NCBI GenBank assembly: GCA_031404155.1
Contig: JANNGZ010000185.1
Location: 1 to 7,146, forward strand
Direction of reading: 5' to 3'
DNA from: JANNGZ01 sp031404155
GTDB lineage: Bacteria > Pseudomonadota > Gammaproteobacteria > Burkholderiales > Burkholderiaceae_C
Length of the DNA stretch: 7,146 nucleotides
Part shown: piece after piece, positions 1-7,146 of the stretch
Layout: each line of letters opens with the position of its first letter
Numbering within the stretch: position 1 is the first letter of the stretch
The notes under the pieces: model-generated
Seen by the model: only the letters and a program-made list of their open reading frames with translations
What the model was told of the DNA's origin: nothing
Databases searched by the model: none
Position numbers and translations under genes: made by a program

Positions 1-2093
<2,093 letters not shown>

Positions 2094-2101
2094 GTCCACG
2101 A

Positions 2102-2107
2102 TCCTCC
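2102..2107 (-). promoter_or_regulatory. Ribosome binding site of clpB
   Basis: On the minus strand this reads GGAGGA, followed by eight bases and then the clpB ATG at 2093. It is a strong Shine-Dalgarno match and fixes the clpB start, which also agrees with the conserved MRLDKLT N-terminus. Confidence 0.8.
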
Positions 2108-2116
2108 GGTGTCGCC

Positions 2117-2147
2117 TACAGGTGAGCGCGAGCGCCGGCATTTCAAG
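2117..2147 (-). promoter_or_regulatory. Possible heat-shock (sigma-32-like) promoter of clpB
   Basis: On the minus strand, CTTGAAA at 2147-2141 matches the sigma-32 -35 core. After 17 bases from CTTGAA, CACCTGTA at 2124-2117 agrees with CCCCATTA at 5 of 8 positions. clpB is a classic sigma-32 gene in proteobacteria, which makes the -35 match more believable, but the -10 half is weak. The same TTGAAA could serve as a sigma-70 -35, though I see no good -10 at the right distance. Inference only. Confidence 0.35.
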
Positions 2148-2167
2148 TCACGGGCCGCAAGCCGAAC

Positions 2168-2181
2168 TTGATCGAGGTCAA
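2168..2181. promoter_or_regulatory. FNR/Anr-like dyad in the clpB upstream region
   Basis: The minus strand reads TTGACCTCGATCAA, which matches the FNR/Anr consensus TTGAT-N4-ATCAA at 9 of 10 defined bases. With the flanking C and G the arms are CTTGA and TCAAG. Its centre (2174.5) lies about 81 bp before the clpB ATG and 39 bp after the acyl-CoA synthetase stop. If clpB transcription started at 2133, the site would be centred at -41.5, the usual position for activation by this family, and TGAAAT at 2145-2140 would occupy the -10 place (4 of 6 matches to TATAAT). A chance dyad is possible. Confidence 0.35.
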
Positions 2182-2212
2182 GCGGTGCGGCGCGCGCGGA
2201 CGCTCCCAAGGG

Positions 2213-3844
2213 TCAGCCGCGCTCGAGCAGCGCCCTCAGTTCGGCGCGAATCACCTTGCCCAGCGCGGTCTTGGGCAGCGCCTCCACCAGCACCACATGG
2301 TGCGGATGTTTGAATCGGGCCAGCTTGCCGGCCAGGCTGGCCAGCACCTCGCCGGCATCCACTTGCCGACCCGGTCGCGCGACGATCGCGAGCACCGGGA
2401 CCTCGCCCCAGCGCTCGTCCGGCAGGCCGACCACGGCACATTCGGCCACCTCGGGCCGCGCGGCAATCAGGCTTTCGATCTCTGCCGGATGGATGTTCTC
2501 GCCGCCGGAGATGATGACTTCCTTGCTGCGGCCGGTGATCTCGTACAGACCGCCGGTGTGCAGGCGCGCCAGGTCGCCGGTGTGGAACCAGCCGTCCTCG
2601 TCGAACGCCGAGGCGGCCTCGCCGTGGTAGCCGCGCATCAGGTTCGGCGCGCGCAGCAGCACCTCGCCATCGTGGGCCAGGCGCACTTGCACGCCCAGCG
2701 CCGGGCGACCGGCGCGGCCCGCGTGGCTCACTGGTTTACCTTCGTGCTGCGCACTCAGGGATTCGCCCTTGGGGCGGCCCGGCGGGCTCACTGGCGTACC
2801 TTCGTGCTGCGCACTTCGGGATTCGCCCTTGGGGCGGCCCGGCGGGCACACTGGCGTACCTTCGTGCTGCGCACTCAGGGATTCGCCCTTGGGGCGGCCC
2901 GGCGGGCTCATGGCCTCGTGAGGCGGCAACACGATCGAGACCGGCCCGGTTTCGGTGGCACCGTAAACCTGCGCCACCGGCACGCCGCGTTCATGAAACG
3001 CTTCGATGAAGGGCTGCGGCACGATCTGCGAGCCGCTGGTCACGAAGGCCAGCGAGGAGAGGTCCGCGTCGGGCCAGCGCGGGTGGTCGACCAGCGCTCG
3101 CATGACCGCGGGCACCAGGAGGCAGGTGCTCGGCCGCCAGGCCTCGAGGTCGTCGAAGCAGGCATCGGCATCGAAGCGCGAATGCAGGCGCACGCAGCCG
3201 CCGGCGGCCAGCGTGGGCAGGGTCTGGATGCACAGGCCACCGACATGGAACAGCGGCAGCAGCGCAAGCGTGCGGGTGTGTTCGTCGAGGCCTTGAGCCT
3301 CGATGGCGGCTTGCAGGTTGGCCACCATCGCGGCCTGGGTGTGCACCGCGGCCTTGGGCTCGCCGGTGGTGCCCGAGGTGTAGACGAGCAGCAGGTCGCC
3401 TTCTTCGTGGCCGGGCGACGGCGCCAGCGGCGCCAGTTCGCGCGGCGCGGTGGCGCTCAGGCCGGGCTCAGCATGCAGCAGCGCGATGCCCGCATGCAGC
3501 GCAATGCGCTGAAGCTCCGGCGCACTCAGGCGCCAGTTCAGCGGCACAAAACGCGCCCCGAGCCGCGCGCAGGCGAAGAGGGCCGCGATCTGTTCGATGC
3601 TGTTCAGGCCGAGCCAGCCGAGCGTGATGCCGGGGCCGAGGCCTTGCGCCCTCAGCGCTGCACATTGCGCGTCGATGCGGGCCTCAAGGCCGCGATAGCT
3701 CAGATCCTCGCCGCCGCAGGACAAGCACGGCGCATCGGGACGAACACGAACCTGCTCGGCCAGCGTAGCGAACAAGACGGCGGGCCGCTGCGCGGGCCCC
3801 TCGGCACCCGGCGCCGCGGCGCGCGGCGCGGCGTCGGCGTTCAC
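2213..3844 (-). CDS. AMP-dependent acyl-CoA synthetase (ANL superfamily) carrying an in-frame 3 x 20-residue repeat insertion
   Basis: This enzyme of 543 residues should activate a carboxylic acid to its CoA thioester through an acyl-AMP. Visible ANL motifs are the ATP-binding loop YTSGTTGEPK (155-164), LLPLFH (195-200), YGATETG (294-300), GWFHTGDLA (418-426), the hinge region GRSKEVIISGGENIHP (438-453) and the C-terminal catalytic lysine in PKTALGK (K530). The overall pattern resembles medium/long-chain fatty acyl-CoA ligases, MenE and malonyl-CoA synthetases; the substrate cannot be read from sequence. Residues 314-373 are three tandem copies of a 20-residue unit absent from the family pattern; without them the protein would be about 483 residues. 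The chosen GTG start overlaps the TGA of the upstream dehydrogenase gene by 4 bp (GTGA), with GAGG ten bases upstream. An ATG at 3910 would add 22 Arg-rich residues inside the upstream gene and is less likely. It is the last gene of the operon. Confidence 0.93.
   Translation of the reverse strand: MNADAAPRAAAPGAEGPAQRPAVLFATLAEQVRVRPDAPCLSCGGEDLSYRGLEARIDAQCAALRAQGLGPGITLGWLGLNSIEQIAALFACARLGARFVPLNWRLSAPELQRIALHAGIALLHAEPGLSATAPRELAPLAPSPGHEEGDLLLVYTSGTTGEPKAAVHTQAAMVANLQAAIEAQGLDEHTRTLALLPLFHVGGLCIQTLPTLAAGGCVRLHSRFDADACFDDLEAWRPSTCLLVPAVMRALVDHPRWPDADLSSLAFVTSGSQIVPQPFIEAFHERGVPVAQVYGATETGPVSIVLPPHEAMSPPGRPKGESLSAQHEGTPVCPPGRPKGESRSAQHEGTPVSPPGRPKGESLSAQHEGKPVSHAGRAGRPALGVQVRLAHDGEVLLRAPNLMRGYHGEAASAFDEDGWFHTGDLARLHTGGLYEITGRSKEVIISGGENIHPAEIESLIAARPEVAECAVVGLPDERWGEVPVLAIVARPGRQVDAGEVLASLAGKLARFKHPHHVVLVEALPKTALGKVIRAELRALLERG
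2726..2905 (-). repeat. Three tandem 60-bp repeat units inside the acyl-CoA synthetase gene
   Basis: Plus-strand units at 2727-2786, 2787-2846 and 2847-2906 differ from each other at only 3-4 positions (93-95 percent identity); the next four bases, CTCA, begin a fourth. On the coding strand each unit encodes 20 residues of the form PPGRPKGESLSAQHEGTPVS (residues 314-333, 334-353 and 354-373 of the synthetase). Each unit contains two perfect mini-hairpins, for example GTGC-TGC-GCAC at 2744-2754 and CGCCC-TTG-GGGCG at 2764-2776. Deleting 180 bp joins EAMS directly to HAGRAGRP, an ordinary linker for this family. The units lie head-to-tail with no spacers. I interpret this as a repeat element that entered and amplified in the gene; its family is not identified. 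Confidence 0.93.
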
Positions 3845-5148
3845 GACTCGATCGCCTCGTCGCGCTCGCCGGCCTCGTACAGGCACTCGCGGCCGAGCCG
3901 GTCGATGCACAGCTCCGCGGTCCAGGGCAGCATCAGCGAGCCGCAGCGCGAGTCGCGGTAGAGGCGCTCCAGCGGCAGCGACTTCAACATTGCCTGGCCG
4001 CCGCAGGTGCGCAGCGCCAGGCGGCAGATGTCGTTGGCGTTTTCCATCACCGAATAGTGCGCAGCGAGCAGGCGCATGCGGATGTCCTTGTCGGGGTCGA
4101 CCCGAGCCTCGCGCGCGCTTTGCAGGAAAAGCGCTCGGGTGATTTCAAGCTTGACCCGCATCTCCGCCACCGCGATCTGCTTGGTGGGGTACATGCGCCG
4201 CTTCACCGGCGGCGTGCCCGGCACTTCGCCGCGCAGGTAGCTCACGGTGAAGTCGTAGGCCGCCTGCGCGATACCCATGTAGGTGGGCGAGAGTGTGGAG
4301 AACATGTGCGGGTAGCGCTGCGCGGCCTGGAAGTACAGGCCCTCGGGCATCAGTCGCGCGTCCTCTGGCACCCAGACATCGTCGAAGAGCAAGGTGCGGC
4401 TGACCGTGCCGCGCATGCCCAGCGGGTCCCAGTCGCCGGTGACGTTGACCCCGGGCGCATCGGCCGGCACCGCCAGGTACAGGGAGTCGCGCAGCGTGCC
4501 GCCATGGCTGTGCGGGGTGTCGCTTTCCAGCGTGCACAGCACGCCGTAGTAGTCGGCCGCACCCGAGAGTGAGGCGAAGATCTTCTTGCCCTTGACGCGG
4601 TAGCCGCCGCCTTTCTCGTCACCCTTCCCGCCGCCCTTCCCCTCCGGCACCCGCGTGGCCAAGGTGCCCCAGGGCGCCTTGCCGGCGGCCGCCGCGCCGC
4701 CTTCGGAGAAGGGCTGCGAGTAGATCTTGCCCTGCTGCACCACCCGCGCGTAGTGCAGGGCGCGAATTCGCTCATGGTCGGCGCGCTGCGCCGGGCTCAT
4801 CTCGAGCGTGTCGGCAATCAGGCCCGACCACAGCGTAGAGCTGACATGCATGTTGAACGACAACGCGGTCGAGCCGCAGTGGCGCCCGAGTTCGGCGGCC
4901 ACCATCACGTAGGTGGCGAAGTCCGCGCCCAAGCCGCCATTCGCCTTGGGCACGCAGATGCCGAGCAGGCCGGCGGCGCGCAGGTCGGCGTAGTTGTCGA
5001 GCGGAAAACTCGCTTCGCGGTCCCAGCGCGCCGCACGGCCGGCAAACTTGTCGCGCCCGAGTTGCGCGGCCAGCGCGACCAGTTCACGTTGTTGCGCGGT
5101 CAGCGCCGCGGCATCGCCGGCGATGTGGGGAATGCTCGGGTCGGGCAT
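3841..5148 (-). CDS. Acyl-CoA dehydrogenase-fold flavoprotein (dehydrogenase or two-component monooxygenase)
   Basis: A protein of 435 residues with the full acyl-CoA dehydrogenase fold: an alpha-helical N-terminal domain (about 15-135), a beta domain with GKKIFASLSGAADYYGVL (187-204) and LGMRGTVSRTLLFDDVWVP (243-261), and a C-terminal helical domain ending in CGGQAML...PLERLYRDSR (382-401). These enzymes use FAD to dehydrogenate acyl-CoAs, but relatives use reduced flavin and oxygen to hydroxylate small molecules. The usual YEGT glutamate motif after YRDAR is not seen; the equivalent stretch is CGSLMLPWTAEL. The TEP-type flavin motif is replaced by SQPFSEGG (144-151). A Gly/Lys-rich insertion lies at 168-183. 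The ATG at 5148 is chosen because the family N-terminus begins here and GAGG lies six bases upstream; extending to 5595 would run through the hydrolase gene. The stop overlaps the synthetase start. The fold is sure, the reaction is not. Confidence 0.92.
   Translation of the reverse strand: MPDPSIPHIAGDAAALTAQQRELVALAAQLGRDKFAGRAARWDREASFPLDNYADLRAAGLLGICVPKANGGLGADFATYVMVAAELGRHCGSTALSFNMHVSSTLWSGLIADTLEMSPAQRADHERIRALHYARVVQQGKIYSQPFSEGGAAAAGKAPWGTLATRVPEGKGGGKGDEKGGGYRVKGKKIFASLSGAADYYGVLCTLESDTPHSHGGTLRDSLYLAVPADAPGVNVTGDWDPLGMRGTVSRTLLFDDVWVPEDARLMPEGLYFQAAQRYPHMFSTLSPTYMGIAQAAYDFTVSYLRGEVPGTPPVKRRMYPTKQIAVAEMRVKLEITRALFLQSAREARVDPDKDIRMRLLAAHYSVMENANDICRLALRTCGGQAMLKSLPLERLYRDSRCGSLMLPWTAELCIDRLGRECLYEAGERDEAIES
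4618..4641 (-). repeat. Short imperfect direct repeat coding a Gly/Lys-rich loop
   Basis: On the coding strand two 12-bp units, GGGAAGGGCGGC (4641-4630) and GGGAAGGGTGAC (4629-4618), lie back to back. They encode part of the stretch EGKGGGKGDEKGGG in the dehydrogenase-fold protein. The pattern suggests replication slippage that lengthened a surface loop between the two halves of the beta domain. Confidence 0.6.
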
Positions 5149-5154
5149 GGCAGA

Positions 5155-5158
5155 CCTC
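5155..5158 (-). promoter_or_regulatory. Ribosome binding site deciding the dehydrogenase-fold gene start
   Basis: GAGG on the minus strand lies six bases before the ATG at 5148, within the 23-bp gap after the hydrolase stop. It supports that start over in-frame starts further upstream, which lie inside the hydrolase gene. Confidence 0.6.
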
Positions 5159-5171
5159 GATTCGGTGGCGA

Positions 5172-6008
5172 TCAGGGGCGAGCGGGGAAACGGCGCGTCA
5201 GGAAGTCGAGCAGCGCACGGTGCACCGGCACCGGCGCCTCCATGTTGGCCAGGTGGCCCACGGCGGACAGGCAGACGTACTCGGCACCGGCGATGCGCGC
5301 GGCCATCTGCTGCATCACCGCGGGCGGCGCGTTGCGGTCGTGCTCGCCGGCCAGGCACAACACCGGCAGCCGCAGGTCGCGTAGCAGCTCGCGGCGGTCG
5401 AAGCCGACGATAGCCTTGAGCGCACGGCGGTAGGTGGCCTCGGGCACCGCGGACATCAACACCGCGGCGCGCGCCACCGCGTCGTGCGACGCCGTCGGAG
5501 AGGCCATGCCCAGCGCCAACCCCGGCGCCAGCGCGGCCATGCCGCGGCCCGCATCCAGCGGCGCCAGGCGCTGGGCCAGGAACTCGGCCTGCCACGCACC
5601 GCCGGCCTTGCCGAAGGCCGGCGAAGTGCCGCTGAGCACCAGGGCTTGCACCAGGGCGGGCACCCGGCCGCTCACGCGCGCCATCAGCTCCTGCGCCACC
5701 ATGCCACCCATGCTGTGGCCGACCAGGGCACAGCGCGCGGGCCGCAAATGGTCGATCAAGGCCACCACCGACTGAGCCAGGCCGGCCATGTCGTAGGGTT
5801 CGATCGAGGGCGAGTCGCCGTAGCCCGGCAGGTCCACCGCTATCGCCGTGAAGCCCGCGTCGGCGATGGCGCGGCCGGTGCCCGAGAACGAGTCGCCCCA
5901 GGCTTCGCGGCCGCCGCCGACACCGTGCAGGAGCACCACGACCGCTTCGCCATCACCCCAGCGCAAATGCGCCAGGGGGGCGTCGCGCACCACGGTCACG
6001 TCGCTCAC
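5172..6008 (-). CDS. Alpha/beta hydrolase (PcaD/enol-lactonase-like; possible NicD role)
   Basis: A 278-residue alpha/beta-hydrolase-fold enzyme, probably cytoplasmic since no signal peptide is seen. The oxyanion-hole motif LLHGVGGG lies at 26-33, the nucleophile elbow GHSMGG places Ser99, GEHDRNAPP gives the acid Asp224, and GHLANME gives His252, so the triad is complete and in classic order. The sequence looks like 3-oxoadipate enol-lactonases and C-C bond hydrolases. In the nicotinate maleamate pathway an alpha/beta hydrolase, NicD, deformylates N-formylmaleamate, the product of NicX. The position directly after a NicX-like gene makes an equivalent role attractive, but this is inference from context. 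The GTG start at 6008 overlaps the NicX-like stop as GTGA; a weak GGGG lies seven bases upstream. The gene is followed after 23 bp by the dehydrogenase-fold gene. Confidence 0.93.
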   Translation of the reverse strand: MSDVTVVRDAPLAHLRWGDGEAVVVLLHGVGGGREAWGDSFSGTGRAIADAGFTAIAVDLPGYGDSPSIEPYDMAGLAQSVVALIDHLRPARCALVGHSMGGMVAQELMARVSGRVPALVQALVLSGTSPAFGKAGGAWQAEFLAQRLAPLDAGRGMAALAPGLALGMASPTASHDAVARAAVLMSAVPEATYRRALKAIVGFDRRELLRDLRLPVLCLAGEHDRNAPPAVMQQMAARIAGAEYVCLSAVGHLANMEAPVPVHRALLDFLTRRFPARP

Positions 6009-7039
6009 AGCAGCACCCCGTCACGCACCACCGCTTCGCCGTCGAGCTCGACGGTGCAGCCGCGCAAAGGCAAATCAAAGTGGCCCAGGGTGTGGCGGCC
6101 AGCCACTTCGTTGGCGCCGGTGGAGTACAAGAAACTGCCGGCAAAGGCGCGCAGCTCGGTGCCGTTGAAATCGTGTTTGTCGTAGAAGGCCATCGCGTCC
6201 CAGCGTGCGCGGCGGTTCAGGCCCCAGCCGACATGCGACACGGCATAGGCCGCGCGCTCACCCCAGGCCGCGAAGTAGCCGCGCATCAACTCCGCATCGG
6301 GCGAGTCGCCGACGAGTTCCACCACATGGTCGTCGGCGATGTCCAACCGCACCGGGTCTTGCAGGTAGCGTTTGAAAGTCAAGTTCACGTCACCGCGGTT
6401 CAGCACCAAGCGGCCGTGCACCGCGCCCGCGGCCGGGAACGCAAGCACCAGGCCACCGGGCCAATGGGTCAGCGTGCCGGGCTTGCTGGTGTAGCCCCAG
6501 ACACCGCCGATGCGCGCGCCAGCGAGTTCGACACTCAAATCGGTGCCGGCCGCCGAGCGCACCTGCATCCGCTTGGCACCCTTCAGGCGCCGCATCGCCT
6601 CACGCGCCTGGGCTTCGTCTTCTGGCTGCGGCAGGCAGCGCTCCAGGATCTCGGGATGTTCGTTGCTGACCACCAGCACCCGCGCGCCGCCAGCCAGGAT
6701 CTGCGGCAGCTCGGCCGCATGCTGCAAACCTTCGACGGTGCAGTCGACCACCAGCGCACAGCGCGCCAGCGCCTGCACCACCGGCTGCTGGCCGGTGAGT
6801 GCGGAGGAGGCGCCGGTGGAACGCACCGGCACCGGTGCCGCGAGCGCGGGTGTCGGCACGCTGACCTGGAAATACTGTGCGCCGAGCTGATGCAAGGCCA
6901 GCGACGCCAGTTGCATCAGCAGCGGCCGCGACTGCGACTCGCCGAGCACGGCGCAGACGTCGCCGCGCTGCACTCCGCAGCGTTGCAGCACCAGGGCGAA
7001 GGCGGCAACCCATTTGCCTTCGAGCGGCAGCGGGTTCAC
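6005..7039 (-). CDS. 2,5-dihydroxypyridine 5,6-dioxygenase (NicX)-like, M29 aminopeptidase-related fold
   Basis: A 344-residue homolog of NicX, the non-heme Fe(II) enzyme that opens 2,5-dihydroxypyridine to N-formylmaleamate in nicotinate degradation. Family stretches include MQVRSAAGTDLSVEL (about 158-172), a THWPGG motif, SHVGWGLNRRARWDAMA (268-284), FLYSTGANE (303-311) and GHFDLPLRGC (319-328). As I remember it, the iron ligands of Pseudomonas putida NicX are two histidines and one aspartate near residues 265, 318 and 320; the counterparts here are H269, H320 and D322, so the site looks intact. Length matches the family (about 350). The fold is related to M29 leucyl aminopeptidases, which are an alternative name an automatic annotation might use. 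The GTG start overlaps the flavin reductase stop (GTGA) and is preceded by GGGGAG five bases upstream. The exact substrate may differ from 2,5-dihydroxypyridine. Confidence 0.88.
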   Translation of the reverse strand: MNPLPLEGKWVAAFALVLQRCGVQRGDVCAVLGESQSRPLLMQLASLALHQLGAQYFQVSVPTPALAAPVPVRSTGASSALTGQQPVVQALARCALVVDCTVEGLQHAAELPQILAGGARVLVVSNEHPEILERCLPQPEDEAQAREAMRRLKGAKRMQVRSAAGTDLSVELAGARIGGVWGYTSKPGTLTHWPGGLVLAFPAAGAVHGRLVLNRGDVNLTFKRYLQDPVRLDIADDHVVELVGDSPDAELMRGYFAAWGERAAYAVSHVGWGLNRRARWDAMAFYDKHDFNGTELRAFAGSFLYSTGANEVAGRHTLGHFDLPLRGCTVELDGEAVVRDGVLL

Positions 7040-7146
7040 AGGATCTCCCCGAGCAGGTGGTAGCGCCCGCCATGAAACAGCAGCGGCGGCACCGCCTGCG
7101 CGGCGGCCTCGCGCACTCGGCCGATGTAGAGGCGGTGGTCGCCGGC
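7036..7146 (-). CDS. Flavin reductase-like protein (partial, C-terminal 36 residues)
   Basis: Only the last 36 codons and a TGA are in the window; the start lies beyond the right edge. The stretch GDHRLYIGRV followed by PPLLFHGGRYHLL is typical of the C-terminal part of the flavin reductase domain found in HpaC-type reductase components, where GDH...GRV precedes a (P)LL(F/Y)..GRY motif. Such proteins use NAD(P)H to make free reduced FMN or FAD for a partner monooxygenase. Its stop overlaps the start of the NicX-like gene, so it belongs to the same operon. The likely partner in view is the acyl-CoA dehydrogenase-fold protein, although a monooxygenase gene could also lie upstream of the window. 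The call rests on a short stretch and is moderately sure. Confidence 0.7.
   Translation of the reverse strand, partial: AGDHRLYIGRVREAAAQAVPPLLFHGGRYHLLGEIL
7045..7050 (-). promoter_or_regulatory. Ribosome binding site of the NicX-like gene
   Basis: GGGGAG on the minus strand lies inside the 3' end of the flavin reductase gene, five bases before the GTG at 7039. It supports this GTG as the true start and suggests translational coupling. Confidence 0.6.

Larger units (their letters stand above)
2094..2212. other. Intergenic region between the acyl-CoA synthetase gene and clpB
   Basis: This is the only sizeable non-coding gap in the window (119 bp). It holds the clpB ribosome binding site, a CTTGAAA heat-shock-like motif and an FNR-like dyad. 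I see no GC-rich hairpin followed by a T-run on the minus strand, so no intrinsic terminator is apparent for the upstream operon. Confidence 0.7.

Noticed and set aside
2167..2182. The CTTGA/TCAAG dyad as an intrinsic terminator
   Set aside because: The stem is only about 5 bp and no T-run follows on the minus strand, so a protein-binding site is more likely than a terminator.
2726..2905. CRISPR array
   Set aside because: The units are 60 bp, directly adjacent with no variable spacers, and translated in frame within an enzyme; no cas genes are present.
2726..2905. Insertion sequence or transposon
   Set aside because: No transposase, terminal inverted repeats or clear target-site duplication is seen; the matching bases at both ends are explained by the 60-bp periodicity.
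3845..3910. Start of the acyl-CoA synthetase at the ATG at 3910
   Set aside because: The 22 extra residues are Arg-rich, overlap the end of the upstream gene, and lack similarity to the family; the GTGA overlap at 3841-3844 follows the pattern of the other junctions.
2168..3961. A 597-codon open frame on the plus strand across the acyl-CoA synthetase
   Set aside because: It is antisense to a gene with all ANL motifs. Its own internal repeats only mirror the 60-bp array, and there is no recognisable domain.
5149..5595. Start of the dehydrogenase-fold gene at 5595 (584-residue version)
   Set aside because: The added 149 residues run through the hydrolase gene in another frame and look like random Arg/Gly/Ala-rich translation. 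The ATG at 5148 has a ribosome binding site and begins the family-like N-terminus.
5484..7063. Plus-strand open frames opposite the hydrolase and NicX-like genes
   Set aside because: They are shadows of well-supported minus-strand genes, with composition typical of antisense frames.

Overview
This window is GC-rich, coding-dense DNA, read almost entirely from the minus strand. The ClpB sequence, codon bias and gene content suggest a betaproteobacterium, probably of the order Burkholderiales; this is inferred from protein flavour, and I could not run a search. No rRNA, tRNA, CRISPR array, transposase or prophage gene is visible.

Layout in the direction of transcription (high to low coordinates): (1) the last 36 codons of a flavin-reductase-like protein at the right edge; (2) a homolog of NicX, the non-heme iron 2,5-dihydroxypyridine 5,6-dioxygenase; (3) an alpha/beta hydrolase with a complete Ser-His-Asp triad; (4) an acyl-CoA dehydrogenase-fold flavoprotein; (5) an AMP-dependent acyl-CoA synthetase; (6) a 119-bp intergenic gap; (7) clpB, cut by the left edge inside its second ATPase domain. 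Genes 1-5 form one tight operon. Three of its four junctions are 4-bp GTGA stop/start overlaps, and the fourth is a 23-bp gap with a ribosome binding site.

The operon looks catabolic. A NicX-type ring-cleaving enzyme next to an alpha/beta hydrolase resembles the core of the nicotinate and picolinate (maleamate) pathways. Here, however, the neighbours are a flavin reductase, an acyl-CoA dehydrogenase-fold protein and a CoA ligase. One reading is that the reductase and the dehydrogenase-fold protein form a two-component monooxygenase that hydroxylates an N-heteroaromatic ring, NicX-like cleaves it, the hydrolase processes the product, and the CoA ligase activates an acid. The substrate is unknown.

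The most striking structural signal is in the acyl-CoA synthetase gene: three tandem 60-bp units (2726-2905) are translated in frame as three 20-residue repeats inside the enzyme. Removing exactly 180 bp would restore an ordinary family sequence, so this looks like a repeat element inserted into a working gene. Upstream of clpB there is an FNR/Anr-like dyad and an overlapping heat-shock-like -35 motif. No convincing terminator separates the catabolic operon from clpB.
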